A DNA stretch of 57,295 bases, from positions 1-57,295 of the IMG/VR virus record IMGVR_UViG_3300010158_000080; one strand, written 5' to 3'. The stretch is from a virus. The notes under the pieces are model-generated. The model saw nothing but the letters and a program-made list of their open reading frames with translations, ran no database searches and had not been told where the DNA came from. Positions 16,346 through 24,095 of this stretch are shown here, in pieces. The position numbers and the translations under genes are program-made. Within the stretch, counting starts at the first letter, position 1, and every line of letters begins with the position of its first letter.

Positions 16346-17120
16346 GCTCCAAATCCTGTTGATGGATAGCGCAAAGCAAATCGCAGCTTGGCGCAATCGC
16401 ATTGGTGGTTGGCTGGTCGGCGGGAATATCGTCGATGAATGCCCTGATATTGTGGACCTTGCCGTCCGCATCGGTTTCGCGGCCAACTATGGCGAGGCGA
16501 ACGCCAAGCCCCCGCGCAATCGCAGCGGTGCGCGCAAAGCCCTCTGGGAACCATTTGCGGTGGTTCGCCCAATAGCCGGGCGAGGTCGCCTTGCAGCAAC
16601 CAGAGCGAAGGCAGTTGGCGTTGTGGAAGCCCATCGCATAGGTGCGCGGCGGCGCAATGCCCGCACCTTCAATCAATGCGAGGCAGTTGGCCTTGGTAAT
16701 CTTGCGATCAATGAGCGGTGTTACAACTTTCAAGTTTGGATATGTCTCGCGCAACTTATCTGCCCGCGCCCGGTCGCTCTTGTCGTCGGTGTAGCCAAAA
16801 ATGTGAACATCGCTGGGCAACTCGAAGTTCAGGCGAGGCACAAACTTCAATTCGCCAGTGCAGACCGCGCCATTAAGGCCAGACATATAGCCCCGCTTTT
16901 CCCAAACATCCCAAGTGTCCGCGTATTTCTCGGACTTGATGACCGTGACTTTGCTGCCAAACCATCCTTCGCAATCCGCACGAAATCGGGCGTTGTCCTC
17001 ATCCTCTGCACCTGTAGCGCAAGTGACAATCAAGCCGGCATCAATGCCGTGATCTTGAATGTCGAACATGGTTGCAACTGCGCTTGCGGCACCATCGCTG
17101 AACCAGCGCAAACGCCTCAC
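16338..17120 (-). CDS. PAPS-reductase-like PP-loop enzyme
   Basis: A 260-residue protein of the adenine-nucleotide alpha-hydrolase superfamily. The pyrophosphate-binding loop is FSDGAASAVAT (about 7-17, the S-x-G-x-x-S form). Later come CTGELKF (Cys87) and the cluster NANCLRSGCCKA (Cys170, 175, 176), typical of phage PAPS-reductase/DndC-like proteins. Such enzymes use ATP or PAPS chemistry, in several systems to move sulfur into nucleic acid or reduce sulfate. Start is GTG 17120, overlapping the preceding gene. The real substrate is unknown. Confidence 0.82.
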   Translation of the reverse strand: MRRLRWFSDGAASAVATMFDIQDHGIDAGLIVTCATGAEDEDNARFRADCEGWFGSKVTVIKSEKYADTWDVWEKRGYMSGLNGAVCTGELKFVPRLNFELPSDVHIFGYTDDKSDRARADKLRETYPNLKVVTPLIDRKITKANCLALIEGAGIAPPRTYAMGFHNANCLRSGCCKATSPGYWANHRKWFPEGFARTAAIARGLGVRLAIVGRETDADGKVHNIRAFIDDIPADQPTTNAIAPSCDLLCAIHQQDLEHG

Positions 17121-17530
17121 GCCCCTTCCCCCACATCAATCGAAGCGCCGGAAGCCTTGGCTTGGTGTTCAGATATGATGGTGGCGGGGTCGATGGCGCG
17201 GATGCCCTCATTCAATTTGAGGGCAGCCGCACGAGCGACCTCAAAAGCCTTGGCAAATGCCGCAACATCAAGCCGAGCTAGATCATCGGAAAAAATGCTG
17301 TTCACCGTGTCGCAGGCGAGGCAATCAAACCCCTTCACGATCCGGGTAAAGCCGCAGACCTCGCAGTAAGGATCGTGTTCACCCATCCCGCACTCGCAAT
17401 CCGTTTCAGGGTATGGATCGTCAATGGTAGCGCAGCGGTGCGCACGTACCACGCCGCGCCCTTCGCAGGTCGGGCAAGCGGTCACTACGCTGCGGTCATT
17501 CCATGCTGGTGTCTTGTTTGGCGGTGTCAT
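17117..17530 (-). CDS. DnaJ-type zinc-finger protein
   Basis: A 137-residue protein with an N-terminal zinc region holding CPTCEGRG and CEVCGFTR, plus CDCECG-like intermediate cysteines, as in DnaJ cysteine-rich domains. A helical C-terminal half follows (residues 80-137). It is coupled to the PAPS-reductase-like gene and may be its partner or a general adaptor. AAGGAAG precedes ATG 17530. Confidence 0.7.
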   Translation of the reverse strand: MTPPNKTPAWNDRSVVTACPTCEGRGVVRAHRCATIDDPYPETDCECGMGEHDPYCEVCGFTRIVKGFDCLACDTVNSIFSDDLARLDVAAFAKAFEVARAAALKLNEGIRAIDPATIISEHQAKASGASIDVGEGA

Positions 17531-17611
17531 GTTCTCTTCCTTACTACCCTATGTGTCGCGAATTTTGCTTCATGCGTCAACCTAGTTTCGTGTTTGTCGC
17601 AATTTATTCAA

Positions 17612-18400
17612 TCATGGCGACCTCGCAGCGGTTTTGCTAGCCATCATGTGAGCAAGAAACCCCTGATCGGGATCGGGTTGCGTTGAACGGGAGGCTGGAG
17701 TTTTCACAGTCCTAAAATTCCGACTGTTCAAAACCCATGTCTCCCAAGCATCCTGCCAGCTTACAAACCGACTCCCCTTGCTGCGATGGTGTTTGGTAAA
17801 ATGCTCAATCTGAGTTTTGATCTCACCATCAGACCAATTTGCAATCACCTCTCTGCATTTGCTGGCAGGGCCAAATTCAGCAGGTTTCCAATCGACCGGG
17901 ATTACATGCTTGCGATCTGTGTTTTTAAGATTGGGGCTTATCGGCTTTGCGGGGCTTGGCTCATCAGCATCATTCGCCACATAAATAATTGTTTCTTTGT
18001 TCCCTTGTTCTTTTGCTGTCCGGTTTCTGTCCGGTTTCTGTCCGATTTGCTGTCCGGACAAATGTCCGGTTTCGCTCGGCACTTCCTGATATTTCTCGTA
18101 GTTGCAAATAGTTATAACAGATTTACCATGTCCGGTTTCCCGTTCGATCATGTGTTCGGTTTCGAGACGGGTCAAAAACCGTTCAACAGAGCTTGGCGAC
18201 CAATTCCATTCCTTCGCCAAATGCTCCCGGCCAATGCAAATTTGCCCGCGCTTGACCTCGATAGTCCTTCCACGAGCATCATGCTGGGTATCTTTCCATG
18301 CGGCATTAGCGACCAGCCAGAACCATGCACGAAAGCGATCTCCATCCTTTAGGATAGGATGCAAAAACGCTTGGCGATACATGGCTATAAAGCCGCTCAT
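17612..18400 (-). CDS. Replication initiator, lambda-O-like
   Basis: A 262-residue protein. The N-terminal 110 residues form a winged helix-turn-helix as in phage replisome organisers (RGQICIGREHLAKEWNWSPS, then FLTRLETEHMIERE). A polar linker (110-165) follows, then a DnaT-like C-terminal helical domain (FVSWQDAWETWVLNSRNF). The linker-coding DNA contains a cluster of 11-base repeats, the same arrangement as the lambda origin inside gene O. It is placed right after the helicase, which it would recruit. Confidence 0.78.
   Translation of the reverse strand: MSGFIAMYRQAFLHPILKDGDRFRAWFWLVANAAWKDTQHDARGRTIEVKRGQICIGREHLAKEWNWSPSSVERFLTRLETEHMIERETGHGKSVITICNYEKYQEVPSETGHLSGQQIGQKPDRNRTAKEQGNKETIIYVANDADEPSPAKPISPNLKNTDRKHVIPVDWKPAEFGPASKCREVIANWSDGEIKTQIEHFTKHHRSKGSRFVSWQDAWETWVLNSRNFRTVKTPASRSTQPDPDQGFLAHMMASKTAARSP
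18016..18140. repeat. Iteron cluster, candidate replication origin
   Basis: Plus-strand copies: CTGTCCGGTTT at 18016 and 18027, CTGTCCGATTT at 18038, CTGTCCGGACA at 18050, ATGTCCGGTTT at 18062 and 18128, with a degenerate GTGTTCGGTTT near 18152. Spacing is 11 or 12 bases, not a multiple of three, so the repeat is in the DNA and not in the protein. TGTCCGGACA (18051-18060) is a perfect palindrome. A/T-rich DNA flanks both sides (17980-18014, 18085-18127). Confidence 0.65.
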
Positions 18401-18570
18401 GCGGATATAACCCCTTTCGATTTAGCATAGCGATCAGCATGTAACGCGCTACGGATATTACCCCTTGTGCCAATGCAAAGGTGATTTTGTAAAGCGCCGC
18501 AAGTCGGGCATGATGCCTTGATAGCATCCCGCCTCCTGCTTGACTGCAGGAATAGATATTGGCCCGTCAT
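18397..18570 (-). CDS. Small zinc-finger protein between helicase and initiator
   Basis: A 57-residue protein fitting exactly between its neighbours: ATG 18570 overlaps the helicase stop (ATGA) and its TGA overlaps the initiator ATG. It contains CPTCGALQNHLC (three cysteines plus His) followed by a basic tail with LHADRYAKSKG. Similar short cysteine proteins occur in phage replication operons; a helicase-loading or DNA-binding role is possible. The other frames in this stretch are poorer. Confidence 0.72.
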   Translation of the reverse strand: MTGQYLFLQSSRRRDAIKASCPTCGALQNHLCIGTRGNIRSALHADRYAKSKGVISA

Positions 18571-19913
18571 CCCCGGACTGCCTGATAGCTGGCATGAAAC
18601 TGGCCAAACGCACTACCGGTCGTTCCATGCCTCTTTTTGGCAGCGATGAACTCAATCTGCCCCCTGATTTCCTCCATCAGATCACGCCAATTTGGATATT
18701 CCGGCGCAGTCTCTGCCGGTTCGACAAGTGCAAGATAATACTCTTTTCGCAGGAGAAATATCACCATATCGGCATCCTGCTCTAACTGCCCGCTATCACG
18801 CAAATCTGAAAGCATGGGCCGCTTGTCGGGTCGCTTTTCGACCTCGCGGGAAAGCTGCGCCAATGCCAGAACCCCAACGCCATGATCTTTCGACATGGCT
18901 TTGAGCGCCATCGACACTTCTGATATATCCTCGTATTTGTTGACGCGCCTATCAGGGCGCATAAGCTGCATATAATCGACGACGACCAACTCCAACTTAT
19001 GCCCATTTGCGGCCATACGGCGGGCGTGGCGGCGAATGAGCATATTCAGCCGGCCAGTGGTAAGCCCACCAGCGTCAACGACCTGCAAGGGCAGTCTGTG
19101 AGCCAATGCGCGGGCATGGCCAATCTTGTCAATCTGGTCGCGGGATAGGTCGCGGGAAACAATCGCCCCATAGGGAACCCCGCCATTCTCAAAGCAAATG
19201 TCCGCAGCCATGCGGCCAGCCAACTGTACGCTCGACATTTCCAGCGACACAAACAGGACGCCATGCCCCTTGCGCGCCGCGCCTATCGCATAAGACAATG
19301 CCACAGCAGTCTTGCCCATCCCCGGCCTCGCCGCCAAAATGACAAATTGCTTGGCCTCGATAGGGCCGACAAGCTTATCGAAAGAGGGAATTTGGCCGCA
19401 AGTCACACCCACGATTTTTGATTCCAGACTGACGAACAATTCATCAAAGCACTGGCCACCTGTGGGCTGGTGGATCGCGTCATTGCCATTATCAGCCAAA
19501 GCCGCATCAGCATGGGCAATAATCTCGGAGGCGGTCGCATTTGGATCGGCGCAAGCATCGGCTGCCACGGTCAAGCCTGCCTGCATCCGGCGGCGGCGGC
19601 CTAGATCGGCAATCGTCAAGGCATGTTGCTTTGGCGGAATCAATGAGACTTCGCGGGTCAGGCGCGCAAGATACCCCAACCCTCCAAGCGTTACGAGCGC
19701 CTCATCACCCTCAAAATATCCTTTGATGGTGACGGGGTTGGCCTTTTTCCCCAAGGAAGCTTCTCGAACAATCGCCGCGAATATTCGGCCATGCACCGGC
19801 TCGGCAAAATCGGCATCTGTCAAAACATCCGCAATGGCATCAACATGGCTACCAGTCAGAAGCGCGCCAAGCAATTCAGCCTCGGATCCGATATTTATGA
19901 GGGCGGCGTTCAT
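18567..19913 (-). CDS. dnaB: Replicative DNA helicase, DnaB type
   Basis: A 448-residue hexameric 5'-3' helicase. The N-terminal domain (about 8-130) is the DnaB helical domain that interacts with primase and loader. The RecA-like core has Walker A ARPGMGKTAVAL (Lys201), Walker B-like LELVVVDYMQLM, and the DnaB blocks ALAQLSREVEKRPDKRP and DLRDSGQLEQDADMVIFL. No phage primase or polymerase was found, so host enzymes probably complete the replisome. Confidence 0.95.
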   Translation of the reverse strand: MNAALINIGSEAELLGALLTGSHVDAIADVLTDADFAEPVHGRIFAAIVREASLGKKANPVTIKGYFEGDEALVTLGGLGYLARLTREVSLIPPKQHALTIADLGRRRRMQAGLTVAADACADPNATASEIIAHADAALADNGNDAIHQPTGGQCFDELFVSLESKIVGVTCGQIPSFDKLVGPIEAKQFVILAARPGMGKTAVALSYAIGAARKGHGVLFVSLEMSSVQLAGRMAADICFENGGVPYGAIVSRDLSRDQIDKIGHARALAHRLPLQVVDAGGLTTGRLNMLIRRHARRMAANGHKLELVVVDYMQLMRPDRRVNKYEDISEVSMALKAMSKDHGVGVLALAQLSREVEKRPDKRPMLSDLRDSGQLEQDADMVIFLLRKEYYLALVEPAETAPEYPNWRDLMEEIRGQIEFIAAKKRHGTTGSAFGQFHASYQAVRG

Positions 19914-20098
19914 GCGGCGGAACCAAATACAACCACAAAGCGTTCATAGGCTTCGGACTTCATAGCTTCCCAACGGGGATCATCACGAAGGCTGGGCGCA
20001 TCACGAACGGCGCGCATCAGTGCTGAATACTCAACCCAAGCCACATCGGCTGATTTTGATTCTTGAGTTTCCCCAGCGATGGGGTTAAAAGCAGACAT
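19910..20098 (-). CDS. Unrecognised small protein
   Basis: A 62-residue helical protein overlapping the helicase start by four bases. Contains RWEAMKSEAYERFVVVFG. No motif known. Confidence 0.66.
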   Translation of the reverse strand: MSAFNPIAGETQESKSADVAWVEYSALMRAVRDAPSLRDDPRWEAMKSEAYERFVVVFGSAA

Positions 20099-20129
20099 GC
20101 CAGACGCTCCTTCTAAGCGTTATGGTAAA

Positions 20130-20164
20130 GGGCGGGGTCGAGAGCTGGTAACTCTCCCCCGTCC
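20130..20164 (-). terminator. Hairpin between leftward genes, possible attenuator
   Basis: 20130-20137 pairs with 20157-20164 and 20140-20144 (GAGAG) with 20152-20156 (CTCTC), a 13-pair stem with a two-base bulge and a seven-base loop. Read leftward the stem is followed by only TTT, so termination would be partial. It lies between the DUF1064 gene and the gene ending at 19910. Confidence 0.5.
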
Positions 20165-20174
20165 GCCCCTTCTA

Positions 20175-20519
20175 TCACTTGATTATTCGTAGATCAATAT
20201 CAGGATGGCAGGCAGCCATCAGGGAGAGCTTGATCGGCACATCGCGGGACATGAACCCGTTTTTGGCCTTCACCTCTTCCACGACCTTCTGGCTGGCCTC
20301 CTGATAGGCAAAGTCAGCCGTGTACCGCATGAACTGGCCATTGCGCATTTTCAGGTGCCGGCCATTAACGATGAAAACAAACCTTGGCTCGACCATCAAG
20401 CCGCTGATCTTTCCCCCAGCCTCCATGTGGTGCAGAGCGACGCAACGATCAGCCTCGGCCTTGCTGGCGTGGTTATGCCCATGCAGGCACACCGTCTTGC
20501 GGGCAAAAAACTTAGCCAT
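20175..20519 (-). CDS. DUF1064 family nuclease-like protein
   Basis: A 114-residue protein of the DUF1064 type, distantly related to restriction-endonuclease-fold enzymes. The core RYTADFAYQ...VVEEVKAKNGF carries the Asp and Glu-x-Lys expected for a PD-(D/E)XK site. A role in recombination intermediate processing is likely but not shown. Shares one base with the preceding gene's stop. Confidence 0.75.
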   Translation of the reverse strand: MAKFFARKTVCLHGHNHASKAEADRCVALHHMEAGGKISGLMVEPRFVFIVNGRHLKMRNGQFMRYTADFAYQEASQKVVEEVKAKNGFMSRDVPIKLSLMAACHPDIDLRIIK

Positions 20520-20776
20520 TAGAAAGCCAGTGAGCCTTGCAGGTCCATACCCAATGCTGATCCATAAGTTTCCAAAAGAGCGGCTACTTCTGCGCGATCA
20601 TCCGGCGTCATCTTGCGCAAAGCCACGACCTTGCGCATGATCTTGGCATCATACCCCACCGCCTTGGCCTCGGCATAGACATCGCGAATATCATCAGCGA
20701 TGCCCTTCTTCTCCTCTTCCAAACGCTCCACACGCTCGATGAGAAGGCGCAGGCGGTCGTCAGTGTTTGTTGTCAT
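20519..20776 (-). CDS. GapR-like (DUF2312) DNA-binding protein
   Basis: An 85-residue protein matching the DUF2312/GapR family over most of its length: [20 protein letters not shown], then [16 protein letters not shown]. In alphaproteobacteria GapR clamps overtwisted DNA ahead of forks. ATG 20776 is chosen because AAGGAG lies at proper distance; upstream in-frame starts extend into non-family sequence. Its presence is the best host hint in the window. Confidence 0.87.
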   Translation of the reverse strand: MTTNTDDRLRLLIERVERLEEEKKGIADDIRDVYAEAKAVGYDAKIMRKVVALRKMTPDDRAEVAALLETYGSALGMDLQGSLAF

Positions 20777-20801
20777 TTTCATTCTCCTTCGTCTTACTGG
20801 A

Positions 20802-21041
20802 TTATCCAATCAACCCCTGCATCAGATGCTTGAGATCGACAATGGCTTTGGGGAATGGGTTTTCCTTAGCGCCATCGACCTCGACAAAGCCGACGCAAAC
20901 CTTGCGATCTCCCGGAAGTCGTTTTCCTTGCAGGATGAATGAATCCGTATTCAAATATAAACAATAATAGGTATGGGAATCAGGATCATTCATTGCCTGT
21001 AGCTCTAGGGCGGCATTCCGCAACCAATTTACATTTATCAT
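20802..21041 (-). CDS. Unrecognised small protein
   Basis: A 79-residue protein with AGAAGGG before ATG 21041. Beta pattern in the middle ([16 protein letters not shown]). No family recognised. Confidence 0.66.
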   Translation of the reverse strand: MINVNWLRNAALELQAMNDPDSHTYYCLYLNTDSFILQGKRLPGDRKVCVGFVEVDGAKENPFPKAIVDLKHLMQGLIG

Positions 21042-21069
21042 ATAGGCAACCCTTCTAATTTCATCATCG

Positions 21070-21091
21070 GGGCCGAGCGTTAACTCGGCCC
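21070..21091. promoter_or_regulatory. Perfect 8-base stem between genes
   Basis: GGGCCGAG (21070-21077) pairs with CTCGGCCC (21084-21091) around six bases. No T run on either side in the leftward direction, so it may be an mRNA structure rather than a terminator. Confidence 0.45.
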
Positions 21092-21101
21092 TCTTGGGAA
21101 A

Positions 21102-21527
21102 TCAGAGGCAGGCATCAACGACCGCATAGAAGATGCGGTGAGGCATTCTGTCTTCAACGGTGCAATCACAGTCACGCGAAGTGCGGCGCGAAACAACAAA
21201 ATCAATTGCCGATTGTTGTACATCAGTCGCGAGAAAACCCCATGTCGGAATTGAAGTGTCACCAGCGATCTGGCCATAAGCGATCATGGCTGCGTGAGCC
21301 AATTCAGCAATTTGCTCGTCAGTCAGGGCAACGATAAACTTGCCGTCCACCACATCAAAATCAGCAAGCTCGACTGGCTCTGCATCAGCCGGTGAAACTG
21401 CGCCGGGATCGTTTGGCAATTCAGGCGCAATCTCGACGGCGGGTTCGGCTGGCGATTCGGCGGCAGGTTCAACTGGGGCGCTTGCAGCCTCTTCCACAGC
21501 AACATTCGATGCTTCATCTTCAATCAT
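21102..21527 (-). CDS. Protein with RyR-like segment
   Basis: A 141-residue protein. The first 75 residues are an alanine/proline/glutamate-rich linker. Residues about 80-120 (ELAHAAMIAYGQIAGDTSIPTWG...QQSAIDFV) resemble the RyR (ryanodine receptor) domain found in many phage proteins, without a clear second copy. A cysteine pair RDCDC follows. ATG 21527 is chosen from composition; function unknown. Confidence 0.65.
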   Translation of the reverse strand: MIEDEASNVAVEEAASAPVEPAAESPAEPAVEIAPELPNDPGAVSPADAEPVELADFDVVDGKFIVALTDEQIAELAHAAMIAYGQIAGDTSIPTWGFLATDVQQSAIDFVVSRRTSRDCDCTVEDRMPHRIFYAVVDACL

Positions 21528-21529
21528 GG

Positions 21530-21829
21530 TCAGTCCTTTGGTTGGCCGATACCCTCGGCGGGGATTGGTTGTTCGACAGGCTCCACAAAAGCCTTTGGCA
21601 AAAAATCGCCGTCCTTGATCTTGACCTTGAGCCGGCGGGCAACATCCTTTAACATAGGAATGCGCGGGTGCGGGATGATACCGCGCTTCTGCCAACCCCA
21701 GATTGTTGAGGGCGCAAGCCCAGTCTCGCGCCGCACCGCGTTCAATCCCCCCAGCTTGGCAATAACGATGTTTGCCGGCGCTTCAGGGTCAAGCTTTTCA
21801 TACAGGCGGCGCTTATAGGTTGTTCGCAT
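21530..21829 (-). CDS. Cro/YdaS-type DNA-binding protein
   Basis: A 99-residue protein with a YdaS/Cro-like HTH: LGGLNAVRRETGLAPSTIWG followed by a PxxRIPMLKDVARRL segment. It is divergent from the rightward recombination unit, as lambda Cro/CI-type regulators are from their targets. The dyad sites in the adjacent gap would be its natural operators. It is the first gene of the leftward early unit. Confidence 0.78.
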   Translation of the reverse strand: MRTTYKRRLYEKLDPEAPANIVIAKLGGLNAVRRETGLAPSTIWGWQKRGIIPHPRIPMLKDVARRLKVKIKDGDFLPKAFVEPVEQPIPAEGIGQPKD

Positions 21830-21852
21830 ATCTAGCCCTTTTTGGCGGAATT

Positions 21853-21891
21853 ATCTCGCAAGAGCGTACACATTGCGGGAGATCGACGCAA
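21853..21891. promoter_or_regulatory. Operator-like dyads in divergent gap
   Basis: ATCTCGCAA (21853-21861) opposes TTGCGGGAGAT (21873-21883), and the same TTGCG opposes CGCAA (21887-21891). Three half-sites of TTGCG/CGCAA thus lie within 40 bases beside the Cro-like gene. I could not fix a -35/-10 pair with confidence in this gap (21830-22000). Confidence 0.5.
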
Positions 21892-21978
21892 TAGGCGAAG
21901 TTTTGTTTTTGCATTTTTACTTTTCCTGTTGCGCCTCATGCGAAGTTATGGAATGGTAATGATTAAGCCGAGAAAACG

Positions 21979-21997
21979 GCGATACCGCCAAGGAGTT
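21979..21997 (+). promoter_or_regulatory. Leader motif and ribosome site shared with 11444
   Basis: GCGATACCGCCAAGGAGTT precedes the ATG at 22001. It equals the leader at 11444 except for two missing A residues. See that entry. Confidence 0.5.
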
Positions 21998-22000
21998 TAT

Positions 22001-22195
22001 ATGGGCATTCCTAAATTTCACATTGAGGCAACGCCAAACCCAAAAGCAATCCTTGCCTTGTGGCTGGGTGATGAGCGGCATGGGCAATGGAAGCCGCACC
22101 CGCATATTGTTGAGGGTGCATTTTCTGAAATTGCAAACCGCAGGCAGGGCCATCCCACCCCCATCCTGCCTGTGGCCGAGGCCGGCGTTTATTGA
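22001..22195 (+). CDS. Unrecognised small early protein
   Basis: A 64-residue protein, first of the rightward recombination unit, with AAGGAG five bases before ATG. Contains KAILALWLGDERHGQWKPHP. No family recognised. Confidence 0.66.
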   Translation: MGIPKFHIEATPNPKAILALWLGDERHGQWKPHPHIVEGAFSEIANRRQGHPTPILPVAEAGVY

Positions 22196-22279
22196 GAAGC
22201 GCTGGCCTTACCGGACCTCCGCCAGTTCACTGACCCTGTCTGGCGGGGGCGAGGATAAGCCCAGTATAAAGGAATTGTT

Positions 22280-23041
22280 ATGACCGAATTGACCGTCAGA
22301 GAACCGACTGAAATGATTGTTCAGGATCAGCCGGCAAACCTGCTCGATGTGATCGCCCGCGCCGCCCGCGATCCAAGCGTTGACCTCGACAAGATGGAGC
22401 GACTGATTGCTTTGCAGGAGCGTGTTCAGGACCGCGAGGCTGTCATCGCTTTTAATTCTGCCCTTGCATCTCTACAGCCCTTGCTGCCAGTCATCAGGGA
22501 GCGCGGCGGCATTAAGGGTCGTGATGAAAAAGTACAATCTACCTATGCTTTGTGGGAAGATGTGAATGAGGCAATCCGCCCGCTTTTGGGCAAGTATGGC
22601 TTTGCCTTGCGGTTTCGCGTCGAGCGGACTTCTGATCAGATCAGCGTCACCGGCATTCTTTCGCATCAGGCGGGCCATAGCGAGGAAACCACGCTATCCC
22701 TCCCCACAGACACCAGCGGGAGCAAAAACGCGGTACAGGCGGTTGGCTCGTCCACCAGCTACGGCAAGCGGTACACCGCCTTTGCCCTTTTGAATATCAC
22801 CTCGACTGGCGAGGATGACGATGGGCGCAAGGCTGGTGAAGATCACCCCATATCGGTTGCGCAATATGACGAACTGCAAAAGCTTATCAGTGACACCCAG
22901 ACCGACGGCGGAAAGTTTCTCGACTATCTCGTCGCCAAAAAAGCCATAGGGCCAGAAGATTGCCTTTCGGATTTGCCGGCCAGCCATTTTGAGAGCGCCA
23001 AGCGTTCTTTGAAGGCTAAAGCCAAGGATGCCGCAAAGTGA
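22280..23041 (+). CDS. erf: ERF-type single-strand annealing protein
   Basis: A 253-residue recombinase of the ERF family (P22 Erf). The conserved domain covers about 45-180: YALWEDVNEAIRPLLGKYGF, then VQAVGSSTSYGKRYTAFALL and the acidic TGEDDDG. It anneals complementary single strands for phage recombination, working with the exonuclease encoded next. The C-terminal part (190-253) is a helical tail. AAAGGA precedes ATG 22280. Confidence 0.92.
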   Translation: MTELTVREPTEMIVQDQPANLLDVIARAARDPSVDLDKMERLIALQERVQDREAVIAFNSALASLQPLLPVIRERGGIKGRDEKVQSTYALWEDVNEAIRPLLGKYGFALRFRVERTSDQISVTGILSHQAGHSEETTLSLPTDTSGSKNAVQAVGSSTSYGKRYTAFALLNITSTGEDDDGRKAGEDHPISVAQYDELQKLISDTQTDGGKFLDYLVAKKAIGPEDCLSDLPASHFESAKRSLKAKAKDAAK

Positions 23042-23643
23042 TTGTGCATGATATGGAGCAGGGGACACCAGAATGGTTTGCTGTTCGGCGCGGGCTTCCT
23101 ACCGCTTCTATGTTTGGCACTATTCTGGCCAAGGGGAAGGGTGGCGGCGAAAGTTTGACTCGGCGTACCTACCTCTACAAATTGGCCGGTGAAATCATCA
23201 CCGATGAACCTATGGACAGTTTTTCCAATCACCATATGGAGCGCGGTCATTCGATGGAGGATGAGGCGCGGCTGTATTATGCGTTCTTCACCAATACCGA
23301 GGTCGATCAAGTCGGTTTTATCACCAATGGCCCCAAGGGCTGTTCCCCTGATAGCCTGATTGGCTTAAATGGGATGCTGGAAATTAAAACTAAACTCCCG
23401 CATTTGATGATCGGCGTTCTCGAATCTGGCGAATTCCCATCCGACCACCGCGCCCAATGCCAAGGGCAGCTTTGGGTAGCAGAACGCGAATGGGTGGACC
23501 TGATCTGCTATTGGCCCAAAATGCCGCCGTTCATCAAGCGGGCATACCGCGACGAAGAATATATCAAGCGTTTATCCGATGCTGTGGATCAGTTTAACGA
23601 TGAACTTGCGGCGCTGGTCGCAAAATATCGGTCAGAGGAATAG
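23038..23643 (+). CDS. YqaJ-type recombination exonuclease
   Basis: A 201-residue nuclease of the lambda-exo/YqaJ family. Motifs seen: WFAVRRGLPTAS near the start, PDSLIG (metal-binding Asp) and MLEIKTKL (Glu-x-Lys), then CQGQLWVAE. It would resect DNA ends to produce the single strand used by the ERF protein. GTG 23038 overlaps the ERF stop; ATG 23053 is an alternative start. Confidence 0.92.
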   Translation: MIVHDMEQGTPEWFAVRRGLPTASMFGTILAKGKGGGESLTRRTYLYKLAGEIITDEPMDSFSNHHMERGHSMEDEARLYYAFFTNTEVDQVGFITNGPKGCSPDSLIGLNGMLEIKTKLPHLMIGVLESGEFPSDHRAQCQGQLWVAEREWVDLICYWPKMPPFIKRAYRDEEYIKRLSDAVDQFNDELAALVAKYRSEE

Positions 23644-23645
23644 CA

Positions 23646-24095
23646 ATGGCCGATGATGTTGAGCCTTTGTTGTTCAAGGTGACGCTGGGGAACCTGCGCC
23701 CATTGAACGGAGCTGCCAGCGATGCGCTGAAAGCGTTGACCGATGGTTCAATGGTTCGCGTCGAGATTAAGCGCACCCAAGGCAACATCAAGCGCATGGG
23801 CTGGTACTGGGTAATGCTCAAGATTGTTCTCGAAAACATCAGTGACGCATTTGAGGGCGGCATGACGACCAGAATGCTTCACAAATGGCTCTTGCGAAAG
23901 AGCGGCCATGCCAAGCCGGTTGTCTCGCGTAAAACTGGCGAGGTTATCGACTACGAATATCCGAGCATATCTTTTGCCAATATGCCTGAACATCAGCGCG
24001 CCGAATATGTGGATGATGCGGCAGCGGTTCTGGCAAAGGCGCTCGGTGTCGAGCCGCAGGTACTCATGGAAGAATCAAAGCAAAGGGCAGGATGA
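23646..24095 (+). CDS. Recombination-associated protein, unrecognised
   Basis: A 149-residue protein. The middle (RTQGNIKRMGWYWVMLKIVL) and the end (SFANMPEHQRAEYVDDAAAV) recall DUF1367/NinB-like phage proteins that sit beside recombinases, but the match is not good enough for a family call. Only two bases follow the exonuclease stop. Confidence 0.65.
   Translation: MADDVEPLLFKVTLGNLRPLNGAASDALKALTDGSMVRVEIKRTQGNIKRMGWYWVMLKIVLENISDAFEGGMTTRMLHKWLLRKSGHAKPVVSRKTGEVIDYEYPSISFANMPEHQRAEYVDDAAAVLAKALGVEPQVLMEESKQRAG

Noticed and set aside
16182-17369. Long plus-strand frame (395 codons) opposite PAPS-reductase-like gene
   Set aside because: Antisense to recognised genes; no domain and no ribosome site.
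18306-18527. Alternative leftward frame between helicase and initiator
   Set aside because: It overlaps the initiator start by about 100 bases; the zinc-finger frame fits the gap exactly.
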